Virus record (IMG/VR): IMGVR_UViG_3300042863_003045
Location: 38,657-102,656 of that record
DNA length: 64,000 bases
Strand: one strand, 5' to 3'
DNA from: a virus
Of the stretch, positions 43,223 to 53,018 are shown piece after piece (positions within the stretch are counted from its first letter, which is position 1; each line of letters opens with the position of its first letter). Position numbers and translations under genes: made by a program. The notes beneath the pieces were generated by a model. It saw only the letters and a list, made by a program, of their open reading frames with translations. It did no database searches and was not told the DNA's origin.

Positions 43223-43462
43223 ATGAAACATATTAAAAAAATAAATGAATTCAATGACATAGAAGATTCTTATGAAAGAGATGATAATTCACCATCTGAT
43301 GATTGGATGAATGATGAAGAACAAATTGAAACTATGTGGCATCTAGAATTCGATGATAAAGAACCAACTCCAACTGAAAAAATGGAGTGGTATCACAAAA
43401 TGAGAACAAAAGGTTTTGATGGAATATTAATATTCGATGTGGTTGGTCATTTGATGGATTAA
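43223..43462 (+). CDS. Small leader-bearing protein, 79 residues
   Basis: MKHIKKINEFNDIEDS, then an acidic body with WYHKMRTKGFDGILIFDVVG. An A-rich run precedes the ATG, after a TATAATATATACT element ~25 bases upstream. Not recognised. Confidence 0.7.
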   Translation: MKHIKKINEFNDIEDSYERDDNSPSDDWMNDEEQIETMWHLEFDDKEPTPTEKMEWYHKMRTKGFDGILIFDVVGHLMD

Positions 43463-43510
43463 TTTGCATAAAATTACTACATTTGTGATATAATTAAATA
43501 AATAAGAGAA

Positions 43511-43942
43511 ATGCAACATTTAAAACTATTTGAAAACTTTAAAAATGTTAAAACCATCAGAGATTTGATTGGTGATTTTCAATCTACTCTATTATTTCCA
43601 TATAAAGTAGGAAATTTTACTTTTAATAAGTATTTTATAAAAACAACAAATGGAGTTATAGTTAATGGATTTTCCTCTAAAGAAGAATTCAATTTTAATT
43701 TAGATAAAGAAATTCACGTTAAAGATAATCTAGTATATTCAATTTCAAATAAGTACCGCGCAATTGGATGTTTAGGAATAAAAGATGGTGAGATTTTAAT
43801 TTATTCCGACATACCTGGAGACTATCAGGGATCTGCATGGAAAGGCAACACTTTTTATGTGTATGGACACGATGGTCGTGAAAAAATAAATTTAGATGAT
43901 TTAGGAGAATCCGGATTTGCTGATAGAGGTGATCTATATTAA
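43511..43942 (+). CDS. Leader-bearing protein, 143 residues
   Basis: MQHLKLFENFKNVKTI leader. Beta-rich body with YSDIPGDYQGSAWKGNTFYV. TACATTTG (host-type element) lies ~28 bases upstream. Not recognised. Overlaps the opposing endonuclease gene end by 4 bases. Confidence 0.7.
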   Translation: MQHLKLFENFKNVKTIRDLIGDFQSTLLFPYKVGNFTFNKYFIKTTNGVIVNGFSSKEEFNFNLDKEIHVKDNLVYSISNKYRAIGCLGIKDGEILIYSDIPGDYQGSAWKGNTFYVYGHDGREKINLDDLGESGFADRGDLY

Positions 43943-45519
43943 TTATTTAATTCCCATTTAATCTTCCCACAATCCCAAACTCTTGGTAAATCCAACTCAG
44001 ACTCTGAAAGTCCAGTTATACTTCTTTTGAAATTCGATTTATGAACTCTTTTGAAGTCCACTAGATATTTATAATCTGGCTTAGTTTCATAAGCCTTTTG
44101 AAATCCTAACTTTTCATAGAGTATTCCCCTGCTCCAATCTTTATCAGAATAACTTATTATTCTGGTAGGTAAATATTCTTTTGTAAAAAATGTTAAAATC
44201 TTAGAAGCTCCGCCAACAACACTGAATCCAGATTTATTACAGAATCTGTTTAGATTCCATTCAGTTTCTTTCATTTTCTTTCTTCCTTCAAATTTATCAA
44301 ATGTCATTAAACTAACTAATTCAGAATCAAAGAATAATCCAATCTTAACTTTTGAATTCACATAACCTTGAATGTGATTTTTATCCAAAAAATCTTTCAC
44401 TAAAACAGAATCATTTATTTCTCTTACTTCACACTTTCTCGCCATAATAATTGAACTTTTTCCTAAAATATTCTGAATCTGACTTTTCAATATATCAGAT
44501 TTTTCATCCCAATCATCTTCCCATATGTGAAAAATACGAATTTCTTTTTCTTCAAAGAATTCACTTTTCTCAATATGAAAAGTCTTTTCTTTATAAACGT
44601 CTGAATGCCAGTAAACTCCATTGAACTCAAATCCTAATTTGAAATAGGGCAAATAAATATCAATTTCTTTCCTATCAATCCTAAAGTTCTGAATTATTTC
44701 ACCAGGATAAATTGATTCAATAAAATTGAATAATTTAATTTCTTTTCCTGATTGATGAGTATCAACTGGATTACAAATAGTACATATGGTGGTTTTATAT
44801 TTTATTCTTTTTGAATAAACATCAATTCCAATTTCAAATTCATGATCTTTATTGTTATCACATCTGAAAAGAGATTCACCATCTTTTAAATATTTTAAAT
44901 AATTTGGATCATTTGCAATTTTGAAGTTTGATTTTCTAAATTTCTCACTTTTTTTATTGTTTCCTTCTCCCCAGTTCTTTATATAAGTCTGAGTCTTTTT
45001 TTCTTTTGTTTCAGAAGACTGTGATATATTTTCAACACCCCACCTTTCTATGTTGGTTGTTTTCATTTTATTCAAAATTTCTTCATTTTGCAAATGATGT
45101 TCTTTTCCAAACTTTTCTATATTATTCTCTTTTATCTTTTTTTGAATTTCTTTGGATTGAGATATAAACTCAACTCCCCATTTTTCTAAGTTTGTTTTTT
45201 TAGATTTTTCTTTAACAGAATCTAATTGGAATACATTCTCAACTCCCCATTTTTCTAAATTATTCTTTTTTAATTTACATTTTCTACATAGATAATCTCC
45301 TCCAGTATATCCATATTTAAAGTAGTCTTTAAATACTAGATTTTTCTCTACACCACATTCATCACACTTCACAAGTATCTCTGACCTTGATGCGTGCGTC
45401 AAATTTTCTATTGAAACTTGAACAACATCTTTTACTCTAAGATCCTTTTCAAAGAACTTCTGATAATGATTGAAATTTGCTGAATTTATTGTTATTGATA
45501 CTTGATCACTTATTATCAT
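43939..45519 (-). CDS. DUF7487/VSR-type homing endonuclease (copy A)
   Basis: 526 residues. N-terminal zinc domain (CDECGVEKN...CRKCKLKKN), then repeats of NLEKWGVE.. (four or more, DNA-reading helices), a VSR/EDxHD-like nuclease (DIYLPYFKLGFEFNGVYWHS, then FHIWEDDWDEKSDILKSQI), and a C-terminal GNAT-like module with DFLDKNHIQGYV and GVSKILTFF-type segment ending SGLSESELDLPRVWDCGKIK. Family of large phage homing endonucleases. Overlaps the upstream gene (copy B) start-to-stop, forming a tandem pair. Confidence 0.85.
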   Translation of the reverse strand: MIISDQVSITINSANFNHYQKFFEKDLRVKDVVQVSIENLTHASRSEILVKCDECGVEKNLVFKDYFKYGYTGGDYLCRKCKLKKNNLEKWGVENVFQLDSVKEKSKKTNLEKWGVEFISQSKEIQKKIKENNIEKFGKEHHLQNEEILNKMKTTNIERWGVENISQSSETKEKKTQTYIKNWGEGNNKKSEKFRKSNFKIANDPNYLKYLKDGESLFRCDNNKDHEFEIGIDVYSKRIKYKTTICTICNPVDTHQSGKEIKLFNFIESIYPGEIIQNFRIDRKEIDIYLPYFKLGFEFNGVYWHSDVYKEKTFHIEKSEFFEEKEIRIFHIWEDDWDEKSDILKSQIQNILGKSSIIMARKCEVREINDSVLVKDFLDKNHIQGYVNSKVKIGLFFDSELVSLMTFDKFEGRKKMKETEWNLNRFCNKSGFSVVGGASKILTFFTKEYLPTRIISYSDKDWSRGILYEKLGFQKAYETKPDYKYLVDFKRVHKSNFKRSITGLSESELDLPRVWDCGKIKWELNN

Positions 45520-47050
45520 TATTTAGGTTTTTATTTATATTCAATTCAAATACAATTGTTCCAGAATCATATATTCTGAAATAGTTAAGTTTGTTCATTA
45601 TTTGATGTTCGGTCAATGATATATCAAATCCCTCTTTTATTAGGTCAGATTTATTGAAATTTGATTTATTTATTCTCAGAGTATAATCTTTATGGAAGTA
45701 TGAGTATTCCGGATTTTTTCTAAGTATCTCTTTGAATCCTATATTTTTATATGATTCATATAATGGCCAATCTATACTTGTGCAATAAATTAAACTTTTC
45801 GGATTAAATGTTAATATTAAGTGGTTCAATAATTTTTGAAATGATGCTGGTATGTTATAATTCAATTTATTGCAGAATCTTTTTATTTCGTAACTATTAG
45901 AAGAATTTGATCTGCATATAGATATGGTGCTTATTAAATTTTCTTTAAGAAAAAGTCCAAATCTATACTTTGTTATATAGTGTCCATTAATATGATTTTC
46001 ATTCAAGAAATTCTTAGTTTCAATTAGAGAAATTTCTGATATTATACATTCATCCAAATTGATGCTAATATTTTTAGATATTAAATTTACTATCATAGAT
46101 TTTACTATTTCTTTTTTATTTTTCCAATCATCTTCCCATACATGCACCACCTTTATTCCTAACTCCTCAAAAAAAATACTTTTATCTCTGTGATAATTTT
46201 TTTCTTTATATTTTTCAGAGTGCCACCATAATCCATTACACTCAAATGCCAGATTCATATCAGGCAGATAAATATCCATTTCATATTTTTTGAACATCTT
46301 ACACTTCCTTATTACTTGAGTATTTGCGTTCTTTTCTATAAAATCAGCAACATCCATCTCAAAAAAAGAATCATTGTTGTTTGGATTACAATTCAAGCAT
46401 ATTTTAATATTACCACGATTTCTTTGACTGAATAATGACCTAGTTATAGAAAATGATTTAGAACAATCATTGCAAAATAAATGAAAATTATATTTATCCA
46501 TACTTTCAACAAGATATCCAAGGCTTTCTATATTTTTTTTCGATTTTATCGTATTCGTCTCTGATAATACTTCTTTAATCTTTTTAGATTTCTCTTTATT
46601 GATTTCTTTATTTTTCGATATGTTGTTTACTCCATATTTCTCTATTACCGTTTCAGATCTTTTTTGATTTATTTCTATTCTTTTTTCTTCACTGAATCCT
46701 TCTTTTGTGGAATTCGCTTTTTCAGTCATTAAATTTCTCAAATCCTTGTCATAGTTACACAACGACATCTTTTTTATTCTTGACTCTTTTATCTTATCAT
46801 CTTTATGTGTATGCTCTGCTGCACATTTTTTAGAACAATATTTTCTATATCCCTGTGAAAATTTTATGAATTTAACTTTTGTTTCACAGTTTTTACAACT
46901 TGGTGTTTTAGAAAATCCATTTTGAAAAAGCCAGACATATTCACTCAGTGATATATCCTCCTCCTTTACAAATTCTATCATCTCATCATAAAATTCTTTA
47001 TGATCTCTTTTTAATTTCTTCTCAGTCAATCTATTGGTTGTTTTGAACAT
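45506..47050 (-). CDS. DUF7487/VSR-type homing endonuclease (copy B)
   Basis: 514 residues. Different N-terminal zinc finger (CKNCETKVKFIKFSQGYRKYC, MYM/CxxC-like), then EKYGVNNISKNKEI repeats, the same nuclease core (MDIYLPDMNLAFECNGLWWH, then VHVWEDDWKNKKEIVKSMI) and C-terminal module (NFLNENHINGHYITKYRFGL; YRIYDSG-type FRIYDSGTIVFEL). Same family as 43939 and 51136 but strongly diverged, so probably independent insertions. Confidence 0.85.
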   Translation of the reverse strand: MFKTTNRLTEKKLKRDHKEFYDEMIEFVKEEDISLSEYVWLFQNGFSKTPSCKNCETKVKFIKFSQGYRKYCSKKCAAEHTHKDDKIKESRIKKMSLCNYDKDLRNLMTEKANSTKEGFSEEKRIEINQKRSETVIEKYGVNNISKNKEINKEKSKKIKEVLSETNTIKSKKNIESLGYLVESMDKYNFHLFCNDCSKSFSITRSLFSQRNRGNIKICLNCNPNNNDSFFEMDVADFIEKNANTQVIRKCKMFKKYEMDIYLPDMNLAFECNGLWWHSEKYKEKNYHRDKSIFFEELGIKVVHVWEDDWKNKKEIVKSMIVNLISKNISINLDECIISEISLIETKNFLNENHINGHYITKYRFGLFLKENLISTISICRSNSSNSYEIKRFCNKLNYNIPASFQKLLNHLILTFNPKSLIYCTSIDWPLYESYKNIGFKEILRKNPEYSYFHKDYTLRINKSNFNKSDLIKEGFDISLTEHQIMNKLNYFRIYDSGTIVFELNINKNLNNDNK

Positions 47051-47140
47051 GTATTTAATCTCTTTTACCTATATATCAAGTTCTGTGTTTCCCCTCCTTG
47101 TTATAAAAAATCCACCTTTATTTTTTTTGGTTTTTTACAC

Positions 47141-47150
47141 TTCAATATAT
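47141..47150 (+). promoter_or_regulatory. Promoter motif TCAATATATA before the protease-scaffold gene
   Basis: One base different from TTAATATATA, ~22 bases before the ATG, with an A-rich leader. The leader may help strong translation of the capsid genes. Confidence 0.4.
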
Positions 47151-47174
47151 ATCTGAAAATAAAGCAAAAATTAT

Positions 47175-49265
47175 ATGAAATCAGTACTAATTGTAGAAAA
47201 TGCAACTAACTCGTTATCACTCAATGAGAATGCAAGTCCTAAAAGAGATGAATATCTTTTAAGCGGTGTGTTCACTGAGTTTGATATCGTTAATAGGAAT
47301 GAAAGAATCTACACCGCAGAAAAATTCTTACCTGCTCTACAAGAGTTAAATGAGAGAATAACTTCACTTGGCGTAGTTTATGGTGAATTTGACCATCCCG
47401 ATGTTTTTGACACTTCGCTTTCAAGGTCTTCACACATTTTGAAAAAGGCAGCTTTCGTTAGAGAGTCTAACAGAGTTGAAGGTGAGATAAGATTATTAAA
47501 TACTTATTGGGGCAAAGAGGCTAAGGCACTTGTCAGTGATGGTTGTCCAATATTTGTATCATCAAGAGCAGCAGGTGTAACTGAGGCGAATGGTACAGTT
47601 AGTCTTAAAAAATTATTCACTTACGATATCGTAGCAGATCCTGGATTTTCATCTGCGAGAATGAACATAGTAACTCTTAACGAGTCACTTGGTTATAACA
47701 AAAAATCAAATTTCAGAATCTATGAGATGAAAGATGAATCAAAAATTAATGAATTATTCAACATGAACGCAAATGACTTTGTAACAAAAAAGCAGTTGAC
47801 TGATTATTCTAATTATTTAGTTAATGAGTTGTCAACAACAAAGAAGTCGGTTAAAACGGCTTTGAACAAGGGAAATCTTAACCCTAAGAAAATGGAACAA
47901 CTTTTAGAATACTATGATGAGTTGAACAAGACTAATTCACAGATTGTGAAGTATCTTGATTACTTAGCAGAAAAAGTACAGATTGTTGTTAATGAGAACA
48001 ATACTTTAAGATCTACTCAAGATAAGTTGATCAAACACAATGATTACTTAGCTGAGAGTTTAGAGAAGTCTATAAACTATACTGAATATATCGCAGAAAA
48101 ACTTGATAAGAATATTGAGTATTCTGAGTATATCGCAGAAAACTTGGATAAGAATATTTCTTATGGTGAGTATTTAGCTGAACATCTTGATAAGAACATT
48201 GCTTACTCTGAGTACTTAGCAGAAAATTTAGATAAGAATATTGAGTATTCTGAGTATATCGCAGAGAATTTAGATAAGAATATTTCTTATGCTGAATATG
48301 TTGCAGAGAACTTAGACAATTCAATTGCTTACTCTGAGTACTTAGCTGAACATGTTGAAGGTAACATTGCTTATGCTGAGTATATCGCAGAGAACTTGGA
48401 TGATAACATTGCTTACTCTGAGTATATCGCAGAGAATCTTGATAAGTCTATATCATACTCTGGTTTGATAGTAGAAAAATTAAAAGGTAACAAAAGATTG
48501 TTTGAATCTTATGGATCTGAGGAAGATGAAATGCCATCTTTGGATGACATGGGATTTGAACAAGTTAAAGAAGAAGAAGAAGATGATATGATGATGATGG
48601 GTGATGAACATATGTATCCATCAGTTGATGAAACTCCAGTGATGGTAGGTTCCTATGACGAAGAGGAAGAAGGTGAAGACGGAGAATGTCTTACTTGTGG
48701 TTCCGATGAAGAAGAGGAGGAAACCTACGAATCAACTGGTGATTCTGATACAGAGTTATCTAAATCTATTGATAAATTGATCGAAGAGGCTAAAAAACGT
48801 AAAGTCGCTGAAACAACCGATCTACATTTCTTGAAGTTTCTTAACAAAACTCAGGTAGACAGTTTCTACAGCCTCACAAATGAGGACCAAGAAGCAGTAA
48901 AACTTTACATAAACGAAAAAAGTTTCTTTAGCACGAAAGAAGTGCTTAGTCTAATATCTGAAGCGTTAAGTTCAAAAGAAGAAACTCTTGAACAAAGAGT
49001 AATAAGAATGATGCCAGAAAACGTAAAACCAATCTGGAATCAATTGAACGAGAGTTCTAGAAAGTCAGTTCTATCACAGGCTAGACTTTACCCTGAAGAT
49101 GTGTTGAAAACAGAATCACAAGTTGAACACTTCTGGTTGACTAGAAATCTTAAAAAGAATGAATCTGTGACTAAGAAATTAGTTTCACATGAAGCGTTAA
49201 TTCAAGAAGATAAATTATCTGACAACGAGTTAACATCAATCATGGAAAGATTCAAAAACCTTTAA
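47175..49265 (+). CDS. Prohead protease fused to scaffold protein (gp21/gp22-like)
   Basis: 696 residues. Residues ~1-170 are a T4 gp21-type prohead serine protease: VVYGEFDHPDVFDTSLSRSSH (His) and ILVSSRAAG-type PIFVSSRAAGV (Ser), then DIVADPGFSSARM. From ~200 the protein is helical scaffold: KSTQ-like linkers, then ten 14-residue repeats EYIAENLDKNISYS (~290-429), an acidic Met/Asp/Glu stretch (EEEEDDMMMMGDE), and a C-terminal helical domain ending MERFKNL. In T4 the protease and scaffold are separate genes. The fused precursor presumably assembles the core and digests itself, the capsid protein and any leader-tagged cargo. Directly followed by the capsid gene. Confidence 0.85.
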   Translation: MKSVLIVENATNSLSLNENASPKRDEYLLSGVFTEFDIVNRNERIYTAEKFLPALQELNERITSLGVVYGEFDHPDVFDTSLSRSSHILKKAAFVRESNRVEGEIRLLNTYWGKEAKALVSDGCPIFVSSRAAGVTEANGTVSLKKLFTYDIVADPGFSSARMNIVTLNESLGYNKKSNFRIYEMKDESKINELFNMNANDFVTKKQLTDYSNYLVNELSTTKKSVKTALNKGNLNPKKMEQLLEYYDELNKTNSQIVKYLDYLAEKVQIVVNENNTLRSTQDKLIKHNDYLAESLEKSINYTEYIAEKLDKNIEYSEYIAENLDKNISYGEYLAEHLDKNIAYSEYLAENLDKNIEYSEYIAENLDKNISYAEYVAENLDNSIAYSEYLAEHVEGNIAYAEYIAENLDDNIAYSEYIAENLDKSISYSGLIVEKLKGNKRLFESYGSEEDEMPSLDDMGFEQVKEEEEDDMMMMGDEHMYPSVDETPVMVGSYDEEEEGEDGECLTCGSDEEEEETYESTGDSDTELSKSIDKLIEEAKKRKVAETTDLHFLKFLNKTQVDSFYSLTNEDQEAVKLYINEKSFFSTKEVLSLISEALSSKEETLEQRVIRMMPENVKPIWNQLNESSRKSVLSQARLYPEDVLKTESQVEHFWLTRNLKKNESVTKKLVSHEALIQEDKLSDNELTSIMERFKNL
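48042..48461 (+). repeat. Ten 42-bp tandem repeats in the scaffold gene
   Basis: Ten in-frame copies of a 42-base unit coding for (D/E)Y(I/L)AE(N/H/K)LDKNI(A/S/E)YS. Copies are diverged at third positions but aligned without gaps. Confidence 0.92.
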
Positions 49266-49306
49266 TCTACAGGTTTAAGTAGAAATAAAAATTAAAATTA
49301 AAAATT

Positions 49307-51064
49307 ATGTCACATATTAGAATAGACAAACAAAAAGCCGTTAAGAAGTGGACTCCAGTATTGGAGAACATGGGCGTTACGGGTGACAGAGTCGAATGGA
49401 TGTCAGAATTGGCTGAATTCCACTCTATTAACGAAAACGCTTACGCTAACGCAACTACTGCAGGTATGGGAGCTGTTGTAAATCCAGGTCTTAGTTCACT
49501 GCCAGGTCTTGCTGGTCCAAGTTTTAATCCTGGATTAGGAATAGGATCTGCACTTGGTTCACAAGTGGGATCAGGTGACCTTGGTCAAAACTTACTTCCA
49601 GTAGCTATGAAAATCGCGGGTCAAACTATCGGTCTTGATCTTGTAGCGGTTAAACCTACTCCAGGTCCAAAAATTGATCTTCTTTATATTGATTTCCAAT
49701 ATGACGATCTTACAAATGGTACTACTACTGGTCGTCCACAAGTATTCAAATTAAATGCTACTACTATTGCACCAATCTCAGCAACTCTTTCAGCCTTTGT
49801 ATCTAGCAATGGTAGACTTACTCAAGGTGGTATTGATGGTACTCAAGTATTTGTTGCGTTTAACACATTAGGATCAGGAACTGCAGGAGTATTGACTACT
49901 TCACTTCCTGGTGCTAACGTACAAGGATTGTTAGAGTTTCTTGGTTTCTCAAGAATTGATGGTCTCCCAATGTTTAAAGCTTACAGACAGTCAAATGCAA
50001 CTGGTCAAGCTACTGGTTCAGGAGGAGTTGGAGGATATCCTTTCTACTTTGATCAAACTTTGAATACATTCGGTCCTACTGGATCAATGTTGACTTCTTT
50101 ACAATCAGGTAATTTTGGTGGTGTTACTGCATCTACTTTTGGTACTGCAGCAGTAGAATTGATATCAGCTCTTGAAGATCACCTTCCTGGATTCTCTGCA
50201 AACTGGACAGCTGCTGCTTCAAGTGGTGACTACCCAATGAGTCGTCAGGATGATGATGATAGATACTCAGGTGTTATCGGTCCAAAAATTTCTTCTAAAT
50301 CAGTAGCAGTAGGTACTATTGAAGTATCAACATCTCTTAGAAGAACTGAAATTGAGGATATCAAAGCTAACACTGGTATGGATATCGTTCAAAAAATGGA
50401 ATCTATCCTTGTTAATGAACTTTCTCAGACAATTTCTAAACAAATCGTTAAGAAAATCTTTGAATTAGGAGATACTAACAGAACAAATGCACCTGCTTAT
50501 GGTGGGCCAGCTACATTCGTTGGTGTTCCTGGAACTGCAACTATCTTTGACTTAGATACTTCATATGTTAACGCAAATGGTGGTATCGGTGGTGAAACTA
50601 CTCACGCTGTTCAAAGAAAACTTGTAACTAAGTTGGCACACGCTTCTAACTACATTGCAACAGAAGGTCGTGTTGGCCCTGCTCAGTATGCAATCACAAA
50701 CGGAGGTCTTGCTGCTTCACTTATGGATATTGCTGGTTACACTGTTAACCCGTTAAAATCTAAAATGAACTCACAAGGTCAATTATATCCTGTAGGAACA
50801 ATTGGAGATATTCAAATCTACGTTGATCCATATCAGAGATATAACGATAACAGAATCGTTCTTGGTAGAAAGAACAACCCAGATCAACCTGGTTTGATTT
50901 TCGTTCCATACTTGATGGCTCAATCTATAAGCATCATCTCTGAGGCAACTTTTGCTCCAAGGATGCTTTTGCGTTCTAGATACGCTATTACTGACGTGGG
51001 TTTCTTCCCAGAGAAGCAATTCATGACAATGTATGTTGTGGATGCTGCACAATTCTTGAACTAA
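49307..51064 (+). CDS. Major capsid protein (gp23-like)
   Basis: 585 residues. N-terminal propeptide region with KWTPVLENMGVTGDRVEWM, then Gly-rich AGPSFNPGLGIGSALG. HK97-fold features of gp23: LLPVAMKIAGQTIGLDLVAV (~102-121), TSLRRTEIEDIKANTGMDIV (~343), SKQIVKKIF and the C-terminal YQRYNDNRIVLGRKNNPDQP and FFPEKQFMTMYVVDAAQFLN. The propeptide is probably removed by the protease encoded just upstream. Better codon use than its neighbours (more GC), as for a highly expressed gene. A terminator follows. Confidence 0.93.
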   Translation: MSHIRIDKQKAVKKWTPVLENMGVTGDRVEWMSELAEFHSINENAYANATTAGMGAVVNPGLSSLPGLAGPSFNPGLGIGSALGSQVGSGDLGQNLLPVAMKIAGQTIGLDLVAVKPTPGPKIDLLYIDFQYDDLTNGTTTGRPQVFKLNATTIAPISATLSAFVSSNGRLTQGGIDGTQVFVAFNTLGSGTAGVLTTSLPGANVQGLLEFLGFSRIDGLPMFKAYRQSNATGQATGSGGVGGYPFYFDQTLNTFGPTGSMLTSLQSGNFGGVTASTFGTAAVELISALEDHLPGFSANWTAAASSGDYPMSRQDDDDRYSGVIGPKISSKSVAVGTIEVSTSLRRTEIEDIKANTGMDIVQKMESILVNELSQTISKQIVKKIFELGDTNRTNAPAYGGPATFVGVPGTATIFDLDTSYVNANGGIGGETTHAVQRKLVTKLAHASNYIATEGRVGPAQYAITNGGLAASLMDIAGYTVNPLKSKMNSQGQLYPVGTIGDIQIYVDPYQRYNDNRIVLGRKNNPDQPGLIFVPYLMAQSISIISEATFAPRMLLRSRYAITDVGFFPEKQFMTMYVVDAAQFLN

Positions 51065-51090
51065 TTCTTAATAGAATAGTTAAAAATAAA

Positions 51091-51122
51091 AACACCTCCC
51101 CTAAAAAGGAGGTGTTTTTTTA
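51091..51122 (+). terminator. Strong rho-independent terminator
   Basis: AACACCTCC - CCTAAAAA - GGAGGTGTT followed by T6, 26 bases after the capsid gene. Confidence 0.95.
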
Positions 51123-51135
51123 TATATACTATACA

Positions 51136-52461
51136 ATGAATATAAGTGTGTGTGAATATAAAGAACTTTGTAAGAATAAAAATGGAATATATTCGAGGGA
51201 AGATTATGTTAAAGAAAAATTTCCAAAAATATATTCAATTATAATTGAATCAACCATTGATACTAAGTTCAATGAAAGAGTATATATGTTTTTGAATGAT
51301 ATGAATCACCGACCTAAGTGTTTATATTGTAATGATGAAGTAAAATTTAAAAGTAAAACAATTGGATATCAGAAATTCTGTAGCAATAGTTGTTCAACTA
51401 AAGGATCAAAAGAAGTAGTTACTAAAAAAATATTTGAAAATTGGGGTGTAAATCATCCTTCTTTACTACCACATAATATAGAAAAAAGAAAATTAAAAAA
51501 AATAGAATCGATAAAGATTGTAATAAAAGAAAATGGCAAATTTATAGATTATAATTTTGAAACTGATATATTTACTTTGTTGTGTAATGATTGTGGTAAA
51601 ACACATTATACTTCTTATGAAGTTCTTCGACAAAGGAAATATTTAGGATTGAGTTGGAAAGATTGTATAACTTCTGCCTTTAATACATCATCAGTTGAAA
51701 ATGAATTAAGAAAATTCATACAAGATGAATATAATGGTGTTATCTTATTCAATGATAAAAAAACTTTATCAAATAACAAAGAGATTGATATTTACTTACC
51801 AACTGATAAAATAGCATTTGAATTCAATGGTATTTGGTGGCATAATGAATTGAATAAACCTAAAAGATACCATTATAATAAGTGGAATGAGTGTGAGAAT
51901 TTAGGAATTTCTTTAATACAGATTTATGAAGATGACTGGAAATTTAAAAATAAGATAGTTAAATCGAGAATAAGAAATATACTTGGTATCACTAAAAATA
52001 AAATTTATGCAAGAAATTGTGATATTAAAAGAATAATAGATTTAAGACATGTTGAGTCATTTTTAATAGAAAATCACTTACAAGGATCTATAAAATCTTC
52101 ACACAATTTCGGATTATATTATAATGGAGAATTAGTTAGTATAATGACATTTGAAAATATCAAAGAAGAAATATATGAAATGGTTAGATTTTGCAATAAG
52201 GTTGATTTATTAGTTATTGGATCTGCTTATAGATTATTTGAATATTTTATTAAATTAATGAAACCAGATGAGATAGTAAGTTATTCACATAATGAGTGGC
52301 CTGAAAAAATATATTATGAAATAGGAATGGATTTAGAATGTATTAAAGAAGAATCTTACTGGTATGTTGAAAACGAAGTGAGAAAAAATGAAATTAAAAA
52401 AGATTCTAAAATCATTAGAATTTGGGGATCTGGACAAAAAAAATTCATATGGAAAAAGTAG
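51136..52461 (+). CDS. DUF7487/VSR-type homing endonuclease (copy C)
   Basis: 441 residues from the ATG at 51136 (MNISVCEYKELCKNKNG); an upstream start would lie in the terminator. Zinc finger CLYCNDEVKFKSKTIGYQKFC, NWGVNHPSLL repeat, nuclease core EIDIYLPTDKIAFEFNGIWW and IYEDDWKFKNKIVKSRI, C-terminal module VESFLIENHLQGSIKSSHNF ... IRIWGSGQKKF. Same family as copies A and B. Located directly behind the capsid gene terminator. Confidence 0.85.
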   Translation: MNISVCEYKELCKNKNGIYSREDYVKEKFPKIYSIIIESTIDTKFNERVYMFLNDMNHRPKCLYCNDEVKFKSKTIGYQKFCSNSCSTKGSKEVVTKKIFENWGVNHPSLLPHNIEKRKLKKIESIKIVIKENGKFIDYNFETDIFTLLCNDCGKTHYTSYEVLRQRKYLGLSWKDCITSAFNTSSVENELRKFIQDEYNGVILFNDKKTLSNNKEIDIYLPTDKIAFEFNGIWWHNELNKPKRYHYNKWNECENLGISLIQIYEDDWKFKNKIVKSRIRNILGITKNKIYARNCDIKRIIDLRHVESFLIENHLQGSIKSSHNFGLYYNGELVSIMTFENIKEEIYEMVRFCNKVDLLVIGSAYRLFEYFIKLMKPDEIVSYSHNEWPEKIYYEIGMDLECIKEESYWYVENEVRKNEIKKDSKIIRIWGSGQKKFIWKK

Positions 52462-53018
52462 TTTTTTCAAAAAAAGGCCTTAAATTAACTAACGATGAAT
52501 TCATTAAACGACTAAACTCTTTTGGATTCACTAAAGTGGATGAATATGTTGATTCTATAACTTCTATTAGTTTTAAATGTTCTACCTGTGATAAATTATA
52601 TAAAAGAAAGCCAAAAGAATTATCTCAAATAAAGTGCCCTTGTAAAGTTAAACACATTGAATATGAGAAGATTGTCAGTAAAAACTTCATAGTTTTAGAA
52701 AACTACAAAAACATTCGACATAAAATTCTACATCAGTGTAAAATTTGTAAATTAATATTCAAAACATCTCCAAAATCAATAATAAATTCTGTGAATGGAT
52801 CTTTATATGAAAAATTGAATTTCAAAAAAAGTGGAAAAACTCAATTGAATTATTGGTGGGTTGTAAAGGGTGTTAGAAAACACAGATTTAATTACAATAA
52901 AAGAAAGTTGGTCAAACAAGGACACGATAGTACAAAAACTGAGGTAGAGATAATGCACTCACTTGGAAATTTCAGAATATGGGGATGTGGCCAAACAAGA
53001 TATATCTTAAATATTTAA
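52449..53018 (+). pseudogene. Endonuclease-derived gene lacking its nuclease core
   Basis: 189 codons from the ATG at 52449, overlapping the end of copy C. The N-terminal part (FTKVDEYVDSITSISFKCST...CDKLYKRKPKEL; CKICKLIFKTSP) is a DUF723-like recognition module. It then jumps to LYEKLNFKKSGKTQLNYWWV, then GVRKHRFNYNKRKLVKQGHD and FRIWGCGQTRYIL: the C-terminal module of this endonuclease family. The nuclease domain between the two is absent, so it is probably an internal-deletion derivative. Confidence 0.65.

Noticed and set aside
48070-48324. Minus-strand ORF across the scaffold repeats
   Set aside because: A by-product of the 42-bp repeat; the plus strand is clearly coding.
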